Origin: Bradyrhizobium sp. CCBAU 53340
Lineage (GTDB): Bacteria > Pseudomonadota > Alphaproteobacteria > Rhizobiales > Xanthobacteraceae
Reading direction: 5' to 3'
Assembly (NCBI RefSeq): GCF_015291645.1
Contig: NZ_CP030055.1
Location: forward strand, 2,418,001-2,482,000
Length of the DNA stretch: 64,000 nt
Below the pieces are notes generated by a model. The model saw only the letters and a list, made by a program, of their open reading frames with translations, did no database searches and was not told the DNA's origin. Positions within the stretch are counted from its first letter, which is position 1; each line of letters begins with the position of its first letter. The position numbers and the translations under genes were made by a program. Below, piece by piece: positions 8,680 to 17,438 of the stretch.

Positions 8680-9768
8680 ATGCGCTTGTTTCAGAACAGC
8701 GGGCTTTACCCATCCTATGTCGCCCGCCTCGATCAGCTGGCGCGGGGAAAGGACGAGTTCGCAGCCCGCCGCAGCGTTTTCCTCGCCGACCGGTTCGGCG
8801 CGCTGCACTTTCTCGAACCGGTCCTGACCGGCGATCCCGACGCGTTCTTCACCAACGGCGACGATGAAGTGTTGCAGCGGCAATGGGCGCGTCAGAGCGG
8901 CCTGCCCGCGAACACGAGCCTGGAGGACATCCTGCTCGCGCAGATCGAGCATCATCGAGCAGACGTCTTCTACAATATGGATCCCGTGCGCTATCCCAGC
9001 GCGTTCGTTCGCAGGCTTCCCGGCTCCGTCAAGAAGACGCTGTGCTGGAGAGCCGCTCCGTCGGGCGGTGCCGATTTTAGTGCCTACGGGGCCGTACTTG
9101 GGAACTTTCCGTCCATTCTGGAATCCTGGCGCAAGGCCGGTTGTCGCGCTGAACTGTTCTTTCCCGCGGTCGACCCGGTGATGACCGAGTACGGTCATGG
9201 AGACCGGCAGATCGACGTGCTGTTCGTCGGCGGGTACTCTCGTCACCACCGGGCGCGAGCCAGGGTCCTGGAGGAAGTCGCGAAGCTGGCGGGCAAGGTT
9301 CGTGTCGTCTTCCGGCTGGATTCGTCCCGGTTGACACGACTTGCCGAAAGCACGATTGGGACGTGGCTACCGCTCGGCAAGCACCGGCGGCCGAGGACGA
9401 TCGCGCAGATTGCACATGGCCCTGCGTTCGGCCGCGAGCTCTACGAGCTGTTGGGGTCAGCCAAGATCGCGCTCAATGGCGCCATCGACATGGCAGGCCG
9501 AGACAGGGGAAATATGCGTTGCTTCGAGGCGATGGGATGTGGTGCGTTGTTGCTTTCGGACAGCGGGAACTATCCCGAGGGGATGGATCCGAATAAAAGC
9601 ATTCTGACCTATACAAGTCCCGGAGCGTGCGTCGAGGCGATCGAAAGCGCTCTCTCCGACTGGGAGCGCATGAAGTCGGTGGCAGACCGGGGACGCCGGG
9701 AAGTCGAAGACCGTTACAGCAAGAAGCGCCAGTGGTTGCTCTTCAACGACCTGGTGGAATCGATTTGA
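8680..9768 (+). CDS. CgeB-like glycosyltransferase
   Basis: A 362-residue protein without membrane segments. The C-terminal half has the layout of CgeB/Glyco_trans_1-type transferases: VLFVGGYSRHHR as strand plus loop, then GNMRCFEAMGCGALLLSDSG, the segment that contacts the donor nucleotide, and a final helix-rich tail. The N-terminal half is more variable and probably binds the acceptor. It probably adds one sugar to the lipid-linked repeat. A 117-base gap separates it from the polymerase; the methyltransferase start follows closely. Confidence 0.75.
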   Translation: MRLFQNSGLYPSYVARLDQLARGKDEFAARRSVFLADRFGALHFLEPVLTGDPDAFFTNGDDEVLQRQWARQSGLPANTSLEDILLAQIEHHRADVFYNMDPVRYPSAFVRRLPGSVKKTLCWRAAPSGGADFSAYGAVLGNFPSILESWRKAGCRAELFFPAVDPVMTEYGHGDRQIDVLFVGGYSRHHRARARVLEEVAKLAGKVRVVFRLDSSRLTRLAESTIGTWLPLGKHRRPRTIAQIAHGPAFGRELYELLGSAKIALNGAIDMAGRDRGNMRCFEAMGCGALLLSDSGNYPEGMDPNKSILTYTSPGACVEAIESALSDWERMKSVADRGRREVEDRYSKKRQWLLFNDLVESI

Positions 9769-9777
9769 GGACGATGC

Positions 9778-10629
9778 ATGCACGTCGATGGACTGATCTT
9801 CAGGACGAAGGAGGTGCTGGACGCTTGCGCCGTCCCGCTCTATCTGCTCCGTGGCCGGCCGCCGTGGTCAGCCGGGTATTATACGACGAAGAAGCGAGTC
9901 GTCACCGACGCGATCGATGGCAAGGCGGTTCAGGTGGGGCGGCCCCTTCCTGATGGTTTCGGGGTCGGCGTCGACGAACGGGCCGTCGAATTCCCGTGGG
10001 TGTTCGATCGTTTGAGCCGCATAAGCTCGCTCGGGAGGATGCTCGATGCAGGTTCTACGTTGAACCACGACTATGTCCTGGATCGCGCGCCGGTGCGGGA
10101 CGCCAAACTGACGCTGATGACGTTGGCGCCGGAGAAGAAATGCTATTGGTATCGGGGCTACTCCTACGTGTTCGGCGACTTTCGCGGCACCGACTTCAGG
10201 GACGGCGCTTTCGACACCATCGTGAGCATATCGACGCTGGAGCATGTCGGGCTCGACAATACGTTGCTCTACACCAGTGACCGGGCCAAGGCAGAGACCG
10301 ACAAATACGGCTTCAGGGATGCAATTCGCGAGTTCAAGCGGATCCTCGCGCCGAACGGCCAGTGCCTGATCACCGTGCCCTTCGGCAAGTACGAAAACTT
10401 CGGCTGGTTTCATCTGTTCGACAGGCAGATGCTGGATATCCTGATCCAGGAGTTCGCGCCTTCGGCCTGTGAGCTTGAATTCTTTCGATACAAAAGATCC
10501 GGATGGCAGCGGGCTTCGGAGCAAGAGGTCGTTGATGCTTCCGCGTTCGACCCGCATAGCGGGCGTGGTCGGCTGGATGATCTGGCCGGATGCGCGCGCG
10601 CCATCGTCTGCATTCAATTGACCAAATGA
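9778..10629 (+). CDS. SAM-dependent methyltransferase-like protein
   Basis: A 283-residue protein with a Rossmann methyltransferase core. A motif-I-like LGRMLDAGSTLNHD is at 85-98, the acidic loop FRGTDFRDGAFDTIVS lies near 135-150, ISTLEHVGLD follows at 151-160, and a motif-III-like ILAPNGQCLITVPFG comes later. Motif I has AGST instead of the usual GxGxG, so SAM binding may be unusual. In a sugar cluster it may methylate a repeat-unit sugar. ATG 9778 is preceded by GAGG; an out-of-frame ATG lies at 9774. Its stop overlaps the next start (ATGA at 10626). Confidence 0.72.
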   Translation: MHVDGLIFRTKEVLDACAVPLYLLRGRPPWSAGYYTTKKRVVTDAIDGKAVQVGRPLPDGFGVGVDERAVEFPWVFDRLSRISSLGRMLDAGSTLNHDYVLDRAPVRDAKLTLMTLAPEKKCYWYRGYSYVFGDFRGTDFRDGAFDTIVSISTLEHVGLDNTLLYTSDRAKAETDKYGFRDAIREFKRILAPNGQCLITVPFGKYENFGWFHLFDRQMLDILIQEFAPSACELEFFRYKRSGWQRASEQEVVDASAFDPHSGRGRLDDLAGCARAIVCIQLTK

Positions 10630-11210
10630 ACATAGATTACCGATTGCAGCAGTTGCTTGGGCGGGCGACATGTCGGCTCGGAAAAGGCGCGCGATTGATG
10701 CGAACCGCGAAGATTCGCAACATTCGCGGGAACTCCGATTGCATTACGATCGGGGCCAACAGCATCGTGCGGGGAGAGCTTTTGACCTTTGCTCACGGCG
10801 GGCGCATCGAAGTCGGATCCTGGTGTTACATCGGGGAGAATTCCCGGATCTGGTCGGCGTTGCGAATTCGTCTCGGCGACCGCGCTCTCGTCGCTCACAA
10901 TGTGAACATCTTCGATAATCTTACTCATCCGCTTGATGCTGGACAGCGCCACAGGCAAATCAAGCAGATCTTCACGAAGGGACATCCCGCCGAGCTCGAT
11001 TTGGACGAACGCGCAGTCGAAATCGGTGAAGATGCCTGGATCGGTGCCGGAGCATTTGTGATGCGAGGCGTCACCATTGGGTCGGGTGCGATCGTCGCCG
11101 CCGGCTCGGTTGTGACGAGAGACGTCCCCGACCACGCGGTCGTGGCCGGCAATCCGGCAACGCTCGTAAAGACGATCGAAGCAGATCGCGACCAGGCCAA
11201 GAGAAGCTGA
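10626..11210 (+). CDS. Hexapeptide-repeat O-acetyltransferase (WbbJ/maltose acetyltransferase type)
   Basis: A 194-residue left-handed beta-helix acyltransferase. It has SWCYIGENSRIWSALRI, then HNVNIFDNLTHPLD with the loop that carries the active-site region in this family, VEIGEDAWIGAGAFVMRGVTIG, VAAGSVVTRDVP and a terminal GNPATLV. Start ATG 10626 overlaps the methyltransferase stop. It probably acetylates a hydroxyl of a repeat-unit sugar, using acetyl-CoA. It is the last gene before a 182-base gap with a recognisable promoter for the second dehydrogenase copy. Confidence 0.8.
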   Translation: MNIDYRLQQLLGRATCRLGKGARLMRTAKIRNIRGNSDCITIGANSIVRGELLTFAHGGRIEVGSWCYIGENSRIWSALRIRLGDRALVAHNVNIFDNLTHPLDAGQRHRQIKQIFTKGHPAELDLDERAVEIGEDAWIGAGAFVMRGVTIGSGAIVAAGSVVTRDVPDHAVVAGNPATLVKTIEADRDQAKRS

Positions 11211-11313
11211 TCCATTATCGGCGAGAGCTCGCTCAGCCCCATCTTCCGCATCGGAAGCGTCACAATGCGCGCGGCCGGAGTCTGCAGCGTACCGTGACAG
11301 CGGTGCTTAAGGG

Positions 11314-11343
11314 TTGATTCATATCGGCTATTTCGACTATAGA
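11314..11343 (+). promoter_or_regulatory. Putative sigma-70-type promoter for the second dehydrogenase copy
   Basis: TTGATT at 11314-11319 and TATAGA at 11338-11343 are separated by 18 bases, about 50 bases before ATG 11393. The gap between the acetyltransferase and this gene suggests a separate transcript. Assigned by eye only. Confidence 0.4.
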
Positions 11344-11392
11344 CCCGTCTGCCGGGTGTTTCGCCGAGCGGCCCCGCGGAAAGGACAATGAG

Positions 11393-12454
11393 ATGATCAG
11401 ATTCGGCCTGCTGGGCTGCGGGCGCATCGCCAAGCGTCATTCCGATCTGCTGGGTGGTAACCACATCGCAGGGGCTCAGCTCGTTGCTGTATGCGACTCC
11501 GAGCAAGCGCGGGCGGATGCGCTCGCCTCCAAGTTCGAGGTTCCCGCCCATTACGACCTCGACGACATGCTCGCCCGCAAGGACATCGACGTCGTCGCGG
11601 TGCTGACCCCGAGCGGCCTTCACCCGCCGCATGCGATCGCCTGCGCGCGGGCGGGTAAGCACGTGGTGGTCGAGAAGCCGATGGCGCTGCGGTTGCAGGA
11701 CGCCGACGACATGATCCGCGCCTGCGACGAGGCGGGCGTGAAGCTTTTCGTGGTCAAGCAGAACCGTTTCAACGTTCCAATCGTCAAGGCGCGCGAGGCG
11801 CTCGAGGCGAACCGGTTCGGCAAGCTCGTGCTCGGCACGGTCCGCGTGCGCTGGTGCCGGGATCAGGCCTATTACGATCAGGATCCCTGGCGCGGCACCT
11901 GGGCGTATGACGGCGGTGTGCTCACGAATCAGGCTAGCCATCACGTCGACATGCTGGAATGGTTTTTCGGCGACGTTGTCAGTGTTCATGCGCGCAGCAC
12001 CACCGCGCTGGTCAAGATCGAGACCGAGGATACCGCGGTCGCGACGTTGAAGTTCCGAAACGGCGCGCTTGGTATCATCGAGGCGACGACGGCTGTCCGT
12101 CCCTCCGATCTCGAAGGCTCGCTGTCGATCCTCGGCGAAAAAGGCACGGTGGAAGTCGGCGGCTTCGCCATGAACCAGATCCGGCACTGGCGCTTCGTCG
12201 ATGAGCTGCCGTCGGACAAGGAAGTTGTTGAGAAGTTCTCGGTCAACCCGCCGAACGTCTACGGCTTCGGCCACCAAGCCTACTATCAGCATGTCGTCGA
12301 GTGCCTGTCTGATCGGGGCGCCGCGCTGGTCGACGGGCTCCAGGGACGCAAGAGCCTCGAACTGATCTCGGCGCTCTACGAATCCATCGAGACGGGGCAG
12401 GAGGTCTTCCTCCGCTTCGTGCCGCGGCGCGGTCGTCTCGGCATCGCCTCGTGA
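11393..12454 (+). CDS. Gfo/Idh/MocA-family NAD-dependent sugar dehydrogenase, WbpB type (copy 2)
   Basis: A 353-residue paralogue of the protein at 638-1699. All motifs are kept: GLLGCGRIAKRH at 5-16, EKP at 94-96, GGVLTNQASHHVD at 174-186. My ungapped by-eye alignment finds 76 differences in 353 positions. Differences cluster in residues 20-90 and at the C-terminus, while residues 100-260 are nearly invariant, so both copies appear to be under selection. AAAGGAC precedes ATG 11393. It is monocistronic or heads a short unit with the epimerase and glycosyltransferase. The two copies may act on the same or on related sugars. Confidence 0.85.
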   Translation: MIRFGLLGCGRIAKRHSDLLGGNHIAGAQLVAVCDSEQARADALASKFEVPAHYDLDDMLARKDIDVVAVLTPSGLHPPHAIACARAGKHVVVEKPMALRLQDADDMIRACDEAGVKLFVVKQNRFNVPIVKAREALEANRFGKLVLGTVRVRWCRDQAYYDQDPWRGTWAYDGGVLTNQASHHVDMLEWFFGDVVSVHARSTTALVKIETEDTAVATLKFRNGALGIIEATTAVRPSDLEGSLSILGEKGTVEVGGFAMNQIRHWRFVDELPSDKEVVEKFSVNPPNVYGFGHQAYYQHVVECLSDRGAALVDGLQGRKSLELISALYESIETGQEVFLRFVPRRGRLGIAS

Positions 12455-12654
12455 TCATCCCGCGGTCTCGCAGCTTCGCTTGCACTAAAGGTTGAGAGAA
12501 GCCCGATGCCGCCATGCAGCAGCAGCGGAGAGGCCGCTTCCACCTTTGCCAGGGCGGGCAGAGCTGGCTTGAACGCGCTTTCCTTCCTCCGGATGTTGGT
12601 TATGTTTCGCTACGTTTCGATGAGTGCGGCAGGCTGTGGGCGTTGGGCGCTACC

Positions 12655-13584
12655 ATGACAATCTGGATCACCGGTGCGAACGGATTTATCGGCAGGTATT
12701 TGACGCGCGAGCTTGCCCAGCGGGGATCCGCCGTACATGGCCTCGGGCACGGGGCGCTCGATGAACCTGAGAGGCGCCGGCTCGGGATGGGCCGTTGGCT
12801 CAACGGCGAGGTCGATTCCACCAATCTGGGCGCATTGGCTGTACACACGGGGCTACCGACCGTCTTATTCCATCTTGCGGGCGGATCGTCCGTTGGCGCG
12901 TCCATCGCGCAGCCCTACGAGGATTTTTCGCGGACGGTGGCAACTTCGGCCCGGCTGCTGGAGTGGCTGCGGACCAGCGCACCTAAATGTCGCCTCGTCG
13001 TTGTGTCCAGCGCCGCCGTGTACGGCGCCGGCAATGCGGAGCGCATGAGCGAAAGCGCCGCGACCAACCCGGTGTCTCCCTATGGGCAGCACAAGCTCAT
13101 GATCGAGCAGCTCTGTCGCAGCTACGCGGCCACCTTCGGCTTGCAGAGCACGATCGTGAGGTTGTTCTCGGTCTATGGCGCCAATCTGCGTAAGCAGTTG
13201 CTATGGGACCTCTGCACGCGCCTGAGCGAAGGCGCTGGGGTGTTGAAGCTCGGAGGAACCGGACAAGAGCAGCGGGATTGGACTGACGTGCGCGATGTCG
13301 CGCGGCTGTTGGCGAGCATCGGCGACAAGCGGCAGGATCAACCGGTTGGTATCATCAACGGAGGTTCCGGCGTGGCCACATCGGTTGCCGATATTGCCAG
13401 ATCCATCGTCGGCAGTTGGGGGGGGGGAATTCCCATCGAGTTCTCAGGTGTGACGCGCCCAGGCGACCCCTTCAGCCTCGTTGCCGATCCCCGTCTGCTG
13501 AATGCATTGTCCTTTGAGTGGCAAATCCCCGTTGGGGCTGGGATCGCCGACTACGTTGCCTGGTTCAAGGAGCAGCTTCGTTGA
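12655..13584 (+). CDS. NAD-dependent sugar epimerase/dehydratase (extended SDR)
   Basis: A 309-residue SDR protein: GANGFIGRYL nucleotide-binding motif at the N-terminus, SSAAVYG, and the catalytic tyrosine-lysine pair in SPYGQHK. ATG 12655 gives MTIWITGANGFIG; 47 further upstream in-frame residues are basic and unlikely. It would epimerise or reduce a nucleotide sugar. The sequence WGGG near the C-terminus is encoded by a G10 run at 13418-13427, which could cause frame slippage. A TTGA overlap couples it to the next gene. Confidence 0.82.
   Translation: MTIWITGANGFIGRYLTRELAQRGSAVHGLGHGALDEPERRRLGMGRWLNGEVDSTNLGALAVHTGLPTVLFHLAGGSSVGASIAQPYEDFSRTVATSARLLEWLRTSAPKCRLVVVSSAAVYGAGNAERMSESAATNPVSPYGQHKLMIEQLCRSYAATFGLQSTIVRLFSVYGANLRKQLLWDLCTRLSEGAGVLKLGGTGQEQRDWTDVRDVARLLASIGDKRQDQPVGIINGGSGVATSVADIARSIVGSWGGGIPIEFSGVTRPGDPFSLVADPRLLNALSFEWQIPVGAGIADYVAWFKEQLR
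13418..13427 (+). repeat. G10 homopolymer inside the SDR epimerase gene
   Basis: Ten consecutive G residues within the coding sequence of the epimerase, in the codons for GGG of WGGGIPIE. Gain or loss of one base would shift the frame and remove about the last 50 residues. Confidence 0.9.
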
Positions 13585-14771
13585 CTCCGCCGCTCCGTGT
13601 CAGTTTTATCTTCATACCCCGTCGCCTGCATGCTGGAGGATTCAACTACCTTCGCAACCTGTTCGTCGCGCTGCACAGATATCGTCCCGGCGAGCTGGAG
13701 GCTGTCGTGTTTGCGGGCCTATCGGACGACGACAACGATCTGGCGAGCTTTGCGCGGATTCCCGGTGTTGAAGTCGTCAAGCGCAGGGCATTCGAGCGCG
13801 ACCATTCCGGCTTGACGAGCGCACTCGTTGCCGGGATCGACTACGCCGCAGCGGCCGCATTTGATGAAGCGCGTGTCGATGTCGTATTTGAACATGCGCG
13901 CTTCTTCGGTTGGCGGCTTCCGCTGCCCATTGTCGCGTGGTTTCCCGACCTGCAGCACAGGAGCCTTCCTCACCTTTTTTCGAAAGCAGCCTGGTGGCGC
14001 CGCGAGATCGGTTTCCGCGCGCAGCTTGCGTCGGGGCGTTCGATCATCCTGAGCAGCGAAAGCGCCCTCAACGACTGCAAGCGCTATTATCCCCGTGCAC
14101 GAAATCAAATGTCCGTCGTTAAGTTCGCCAGTCGCCCGACCGACGACCTTCTGGCGGCGAACCCGAGCGAGGTCATCCGTCTTTACGAATTGCCCGAGCA
14201 ATATTTTTATCTGCCCAACCAATTCTGGCGCCACAAGAATCACCAATTGGTTCTCGATGCGCTCACGATCCTGGCCGGCCGCGGGATCAAGCCCGTCGTG
14301 GCGGTTTCAGGCGGGCCCGACGAACCACCGGCGTACTTCGACAGCATCATGCAGCAGGTTGAGAAGCGCGGCCTGCAGGAAAACTTCCGCTATCTCGGGA
14401 TGATCCCGCTCGCGCATGTTTATGCGCTGCTCCGGTCGTGCCGGGCCTTGATCAACCCCTCGCGCTTCGAAGGCTGGAGCACGACGGTGGAGGAGGCGAA
14501 ATCGTTCGAAGTGCCGATGATCATCTCCAATCTGGATGTCCATCTCGAGCAGACCAACGGCACCGAAAGCTACTTCGACGTCGACGACGCGGGCGCTCTT
14601 GCCGCGCATCTTGCCGAGGCTGTTGCGAAGGCCGGGCCTTTGTTGCCGAGGGACTTAGGACCATCGGTGGAAGGGCGGGTCGCAAAGTTTGCCGCCGATT
14701 TTACCGATGCCATCAAGCGCGCTGCGGCGCGCGGGTCGCCGCGCCCGGGCCAAATGCCTGCCGGTCGGTAG
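13581..14771 (+). CDS. Glycosyltransferase, GT4-like (GT-B fold)
   Basis: A 396-residue GT-B glycosyltransferase. The N-terminus has RRLHAGGFNYLRNLF with the glycine loop of the acceptor domain; the C-terminal half has YLPNQFWRHKNHQLVLDAL, the donor-domain opening, and the catalytic-loop region NPSRFEGWSTTVEEAKSF with the E-x7-E-like motif. Start TTG 13581 overlaps the stop of the epimerase and has AAGGAG upstream; a longer frame reaches back to 13518 inside the epimerase gene. It probably adds a sugar to the repeat unit. It converges with the glycosyltransferase on the opposite strand. Confidence 0.8.
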   Translation: MTPPLRVSFIFIPRRLHAGGFNYLRNLFVALHRYRPGELEAVVFAGLSDDDNDLASFARIPGVEVVKRRAFERDHSGLTSALVAGIDYAAAAAFDEARVDVVFEHARFFGWRLPLPIVAWFPDLQHRSLPHLFSKAAWWRREIGFRAQLASGRSIILSSESALNDCKRYYPRARNQMSVVKFASRPTDDLLAANPSEVIRLYELPEQYFYLPNQFWRHKNHQLVLDALTILAGRGIKPVVAVSGGPDEPPAYFDSIMQQVEKRGLQENFRYLGMIPLAHVYALLRSCRALINPSRFEGWSTTVEEAKSFEVPMIISNLDVHLEQTNGTESYFDVDDAGALAAHLAEAVAKAGPLLPRDLGPSVEGRVAKFAADFTDAIKRAAARGSPRPGQMPAGR

Positions 14772-14866
14772 GGCGGTCGTCTCCAGGCGGCGCGCTGACC
14801 GCGATGTGTCATTCGGCCTGCAAAATTTTGGACGCCGATTGACACCGCGATGCCCATCACGGACAT

Positions 14867-16090
14867 TCAGTTCGGGTTCGTTTCCTCTTCCGCGCACAGG
14901 TGCCGCACGATGTCGCGGTAGCGCAGTGTGGAGGCCTGCTCGGTGTATTTCAGGGCCGCGATCGCCGCCCGCCGGCCTCGTTCAAGCGTCGCAGTGCGAT
15001 CGGCAGCAGCCTCGGATATCGCCTGCGCAAATGCGGCAGCGTCTTCCGCCGGAACAACCCAGCCGATGTTTTCCTCCGCGACCGCAAGTCCGGCCTCCGA
15101 GCCCGGCTCCGTTCCGACGATGACTGCGCGCCCGACCGCGAGGAAATTGTAGAGTCGGCTTGGAATCGAAACACCTGCAACATTGCGCCGGTAGGGAATG
15201 ACCCAGGCGTCGGCTGCCGTCAGAAACTCTGCGAGCTGTTCCTCGGGTACGGGATCGAGCAGGGTGACGTTCTCGAGGTTCTCCGAAGCCTGCAAGGTCT
15301 TCAGCTCGGTCCAGCCGACGCCCCAGCCGGAGAGTACGAAGTGTATCCCTTTCTGTTTCCGCAGCAGCCGCGCGGCCTCGAAAATAGTGCGGGGCGCGTG
15401 CGTGAAGCCGAGATTGCCGCACAGGCCGACTAGGAATTTCGATGAGGAAAGGGACCTGAGGCGATTTTCTTCATCGGGCGGGCGAAAGCCGATCGGCAGC
15501 AACGTCCAGTTCGGCACGAAATGGATCACGTCCGCCCGCACGCGCGGGTAGCGCAGCAGCAGCGGGGCCACGTCACGACCGATGACGAAGATCGCGTTGA
15601 GGGATTTGAACAGCCAGCCGTTGGCGAGGCGCAGGGCACGCGCGACCACGGAGGTCTGCCGTGTGAGGCCAGCAGCGATCAGCGCTTCCGGATAAAGATC
15701 GAAGATGAGGAGCACTGTCTTGGCGCCCCGCAGCCGTGCGGCAAGCGTGATCGCGTAGGGCAGCGTGAAGGGGCTTGTTACCGACATGACGACGTCGCCG
15801 GAACGTGCCCATCTGTAGACGGCCCAGAACAACCGGATCGCCAGCATTGTGCTTGCGATGAGACGTTTTGCGAGCGCGTGTTTGGGCGGCCTCCAGTTCG
15901 CGATCTCGATGACTTCGACGGTACTCTGGCCGATCGCCTTCAGTTTGTCAGAACCCGGTGTTCCCGACAGGACGATCGTCGTCATGTCCTGCGCGATCGC
16001 CCTCGCGATCGCGCCGAGATAAGTCGCCGTCGTACTCGAGTCCGGCGGATAGTACTCCGTCGCGAGAATGAATTTGGGAGCTTTCGCCAC
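14867..16090 (-). CDS. Glycosyltransferase family 4, WcaI-like
   Basis: A 407-residue GT-B protein. It starts with FILATEYYPPDSSTTATYLGAI, the opening typical of WcaI-like transferases, has GDVVMSVTSPFTLPYAITLAARL in the N-terminal domain, and VGLCGNLGFTHAPRTIFEAARLL and IPSRLYNFLAVGRAVIVGTE in the donor domain. The likely start is GTG 16090, five bases after the GmhB-like gene stops; a longer frame to 16153 would overlap that gene. It may transfer a fucose- or mannose-type sugar, but the substrate is not evident. Confidence 0.8.
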   Translation of the reverse strand: MAKAPKFILATEYYPPDSSTTATYLGAIARAIAQDMTTIVLSGTPGSDKLKAIGQSTVEVIEIANWRPPKHALAKRLIASTMLAIRLFWAVYRWARSGDVVMSVTSPFTLPYAITLAARLRGAKTVLLIFDLYPEALIAAGLTRQTSVVARALRLANGWLFKSLNAIFVIGRDVAPLLLRYPRVRADVIHFVPNWTLLPIGFRPPDEENRLRSLSSSKFLVGLCGNLGFTHAPRTIFEAARLLRKQKGIHFVLSGWGVGWTELKTLQASENLENVTLLDPVPEEQLAEFLTAADAWVIPYRRNVAGVSIPSRLYNFLAVGRAVIVGTEPGSEAGLAVAEENIGWVVPAEDAAAFAQAISEAAADRTATLERGRRAAIAALKYTEQASTLRYRDIVRHLCAEEETNPN

Positions 16091-16094
16091 GTGT

Positions 16095-16637
16095 TTATCC
16101 GCGCGCCAAAAGCGGCAGGATGAACTCTCGCAGGTTTCCGCCCGGAAAGACATGGCCCCGCAGGCCCGCGGCGTGCGCGGCCTCGATGTCCGATGGCTTG
16201 TCGCCGATCACGAAGCTCCTGCGCGGGTCGACCGGGAACCTGTTCAAAAGGTCGGTGATCATGCCAGGCTGCGGTTTGCGACGGTCGCTGACGCGCCGGT
16301 ACCGTTCGATACGTGCCTCAGGATGAAATGGGCAATATTCGAAAGCATCGATGCGCGCACCGCGGGCCTCCAACTCCCGCGCCATCCAATTGTGCAGCCG
16401 GTGGATGTCGCTCTCCTCGTACAAGCCTCTGGCCACGCCCGACTGGTTGGTTATCACGAACGTGAGATAGCCGGCATCGTTAGCCGCCTTGACGGCCTCG
16501 ATCGCGCCGTCCACCCAGACGAATTTGTCGATCTCGAACAGGTAATCGGTATCAATATTCAGAACGCCGTCGCGATCAAAGAAAACGGCCGGGCGCCGCG
16601 CTTGGTCGATCGCTATACTCTCTCTGTCGTTAGACAT
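16095..16637 (-). CDS. HAD-IIIA phosphatase, GmhB-like (heptose bisphosphate phosphatase family)
   Basis: A 180-residue HAD phosphatase. FDRDGVLN carries the nucleophile and acid/base aspartates, ITNQSG is motif II, and GDKPSDIEAA is motif IV, so the catalytic core is complete. Family members remove the C7 phosphate of heptose 1,7-bisphosphate. The zinc-loop region CPFHPEARIERYRRVSDRRKPQPGM (here split across its length) keeps the first Cys and His but has Ser and Arg where E. coli GmhB has two Cys, so the zinc site is probably absent. It is upstream of, and likely co-transcribed with, the WcaI-like gene. Heptose supply for lipopolysaccharide or for a GDP-heptose sugar are both possible. Confidence 0.8.
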   Translation of the reverse strand: MSNDRESIAIDQARRPAVFFDRDGVLNIDTDYLFEIDKFVWVDGAIEAVKAANDAGYLTFVITNQSGVARGLYEESDIHRLHNWMARELEARGARIDAFEYCPFHPEARIERYRRVSDRRKPQPGMITDLLNRFPVDPRRSFVIGDKPSDIEAAHAAGLRGHVFPGGNLREFILPLLARG

Positions 16638-16861
16638 TTCGGCTCAAGGTAATGGTCTCTGCGGGGGCGCGAAAACGCCGACGCGGTCCAATCGACTGTG
16701 CGTTCAGTATCACGATTGTGTTCCAGGTCCAATCCGTCTCAGCCCTCTGGCTTTCCGGGGTTTCGGGGTGCGGTTCCTAGGGGGGACCGGCGCGGGACGA
16801 TATGGCCAAGAAGAAGCGCGGTTATGCGCTCGTTCGGCGCCTTAGGACGGGGCCTATTTGG

Positions 16862-17438
16862 CCGAGCATCTGTTATCCGAAGCTCGCAGCCCAGCCGTTG
16901 CGCGAGGATTCGGTGCTCTCGGGTCCGCTGGAGCCGACCAACGAGCCCTATGCGATCGCCAAGATTGCCGGCATCAAGATGGCGGAAGCCTATCGCAGCC
17001 AGTATGGCAGCGACTTCATCAGCGTGATGCCGACCAACCTCTACGATCCCGGCGACAATTATCACCCCGAGCTGAGCCACGTCGTCGCGGTGTTGGTCCG
17101 GCGCTTCCACGAGGCAAAGCTGTCGGGCGCGAAGACCGTCGCGGTCTGGGGCACCGGCACGCCGCGGCGCGAGTTCCTCTATGTCGACGACATGGCCGGT
17201 GCCTGCGTGCATCTGATGAAGACCTATTCGGGCAGAGACCTGATCAACATCGGCACCGGCGAGGACATCGCCATCGCCGAGTTCGCCCGCTGGTCGCCGA
17301 GATCGTCGGCTACCGCGGCGAGATCAGTTACGACACCTTGGAGTGGACGGCACGCCGCGCAAGCTGCTCGATATCACGAGGCTCGACAGGCTCGGCTGGC
17401 GCGACGACGTCGCTTCAGGATGGCTTATGCCTATCTAG
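16862..17438 (+). pseudogene. Decayed GDP-L-fucose synthase (Fcl/NolK-like) fragment
   Basis: Homology begins around [15 protein letters not shown] and continues through [14 protein letters not shown], with the catalytic Tyr and Lys, [29 protein letters not shown] and [15 protein letters not shown]. The N-terminal third with the NAD(P) site is missing. After AEFAR the frame shifts: the next piece, [15 protein letters not shown], is in another frame, and [18 protein letters not shown] is in a third, ending near 17438. At least two frameshifts plus the 5' loss make this a relic. Intact relatives make GDP-L-fucose for lipopolysaccharide or Nod factor decoration. Confidence 0.82.
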
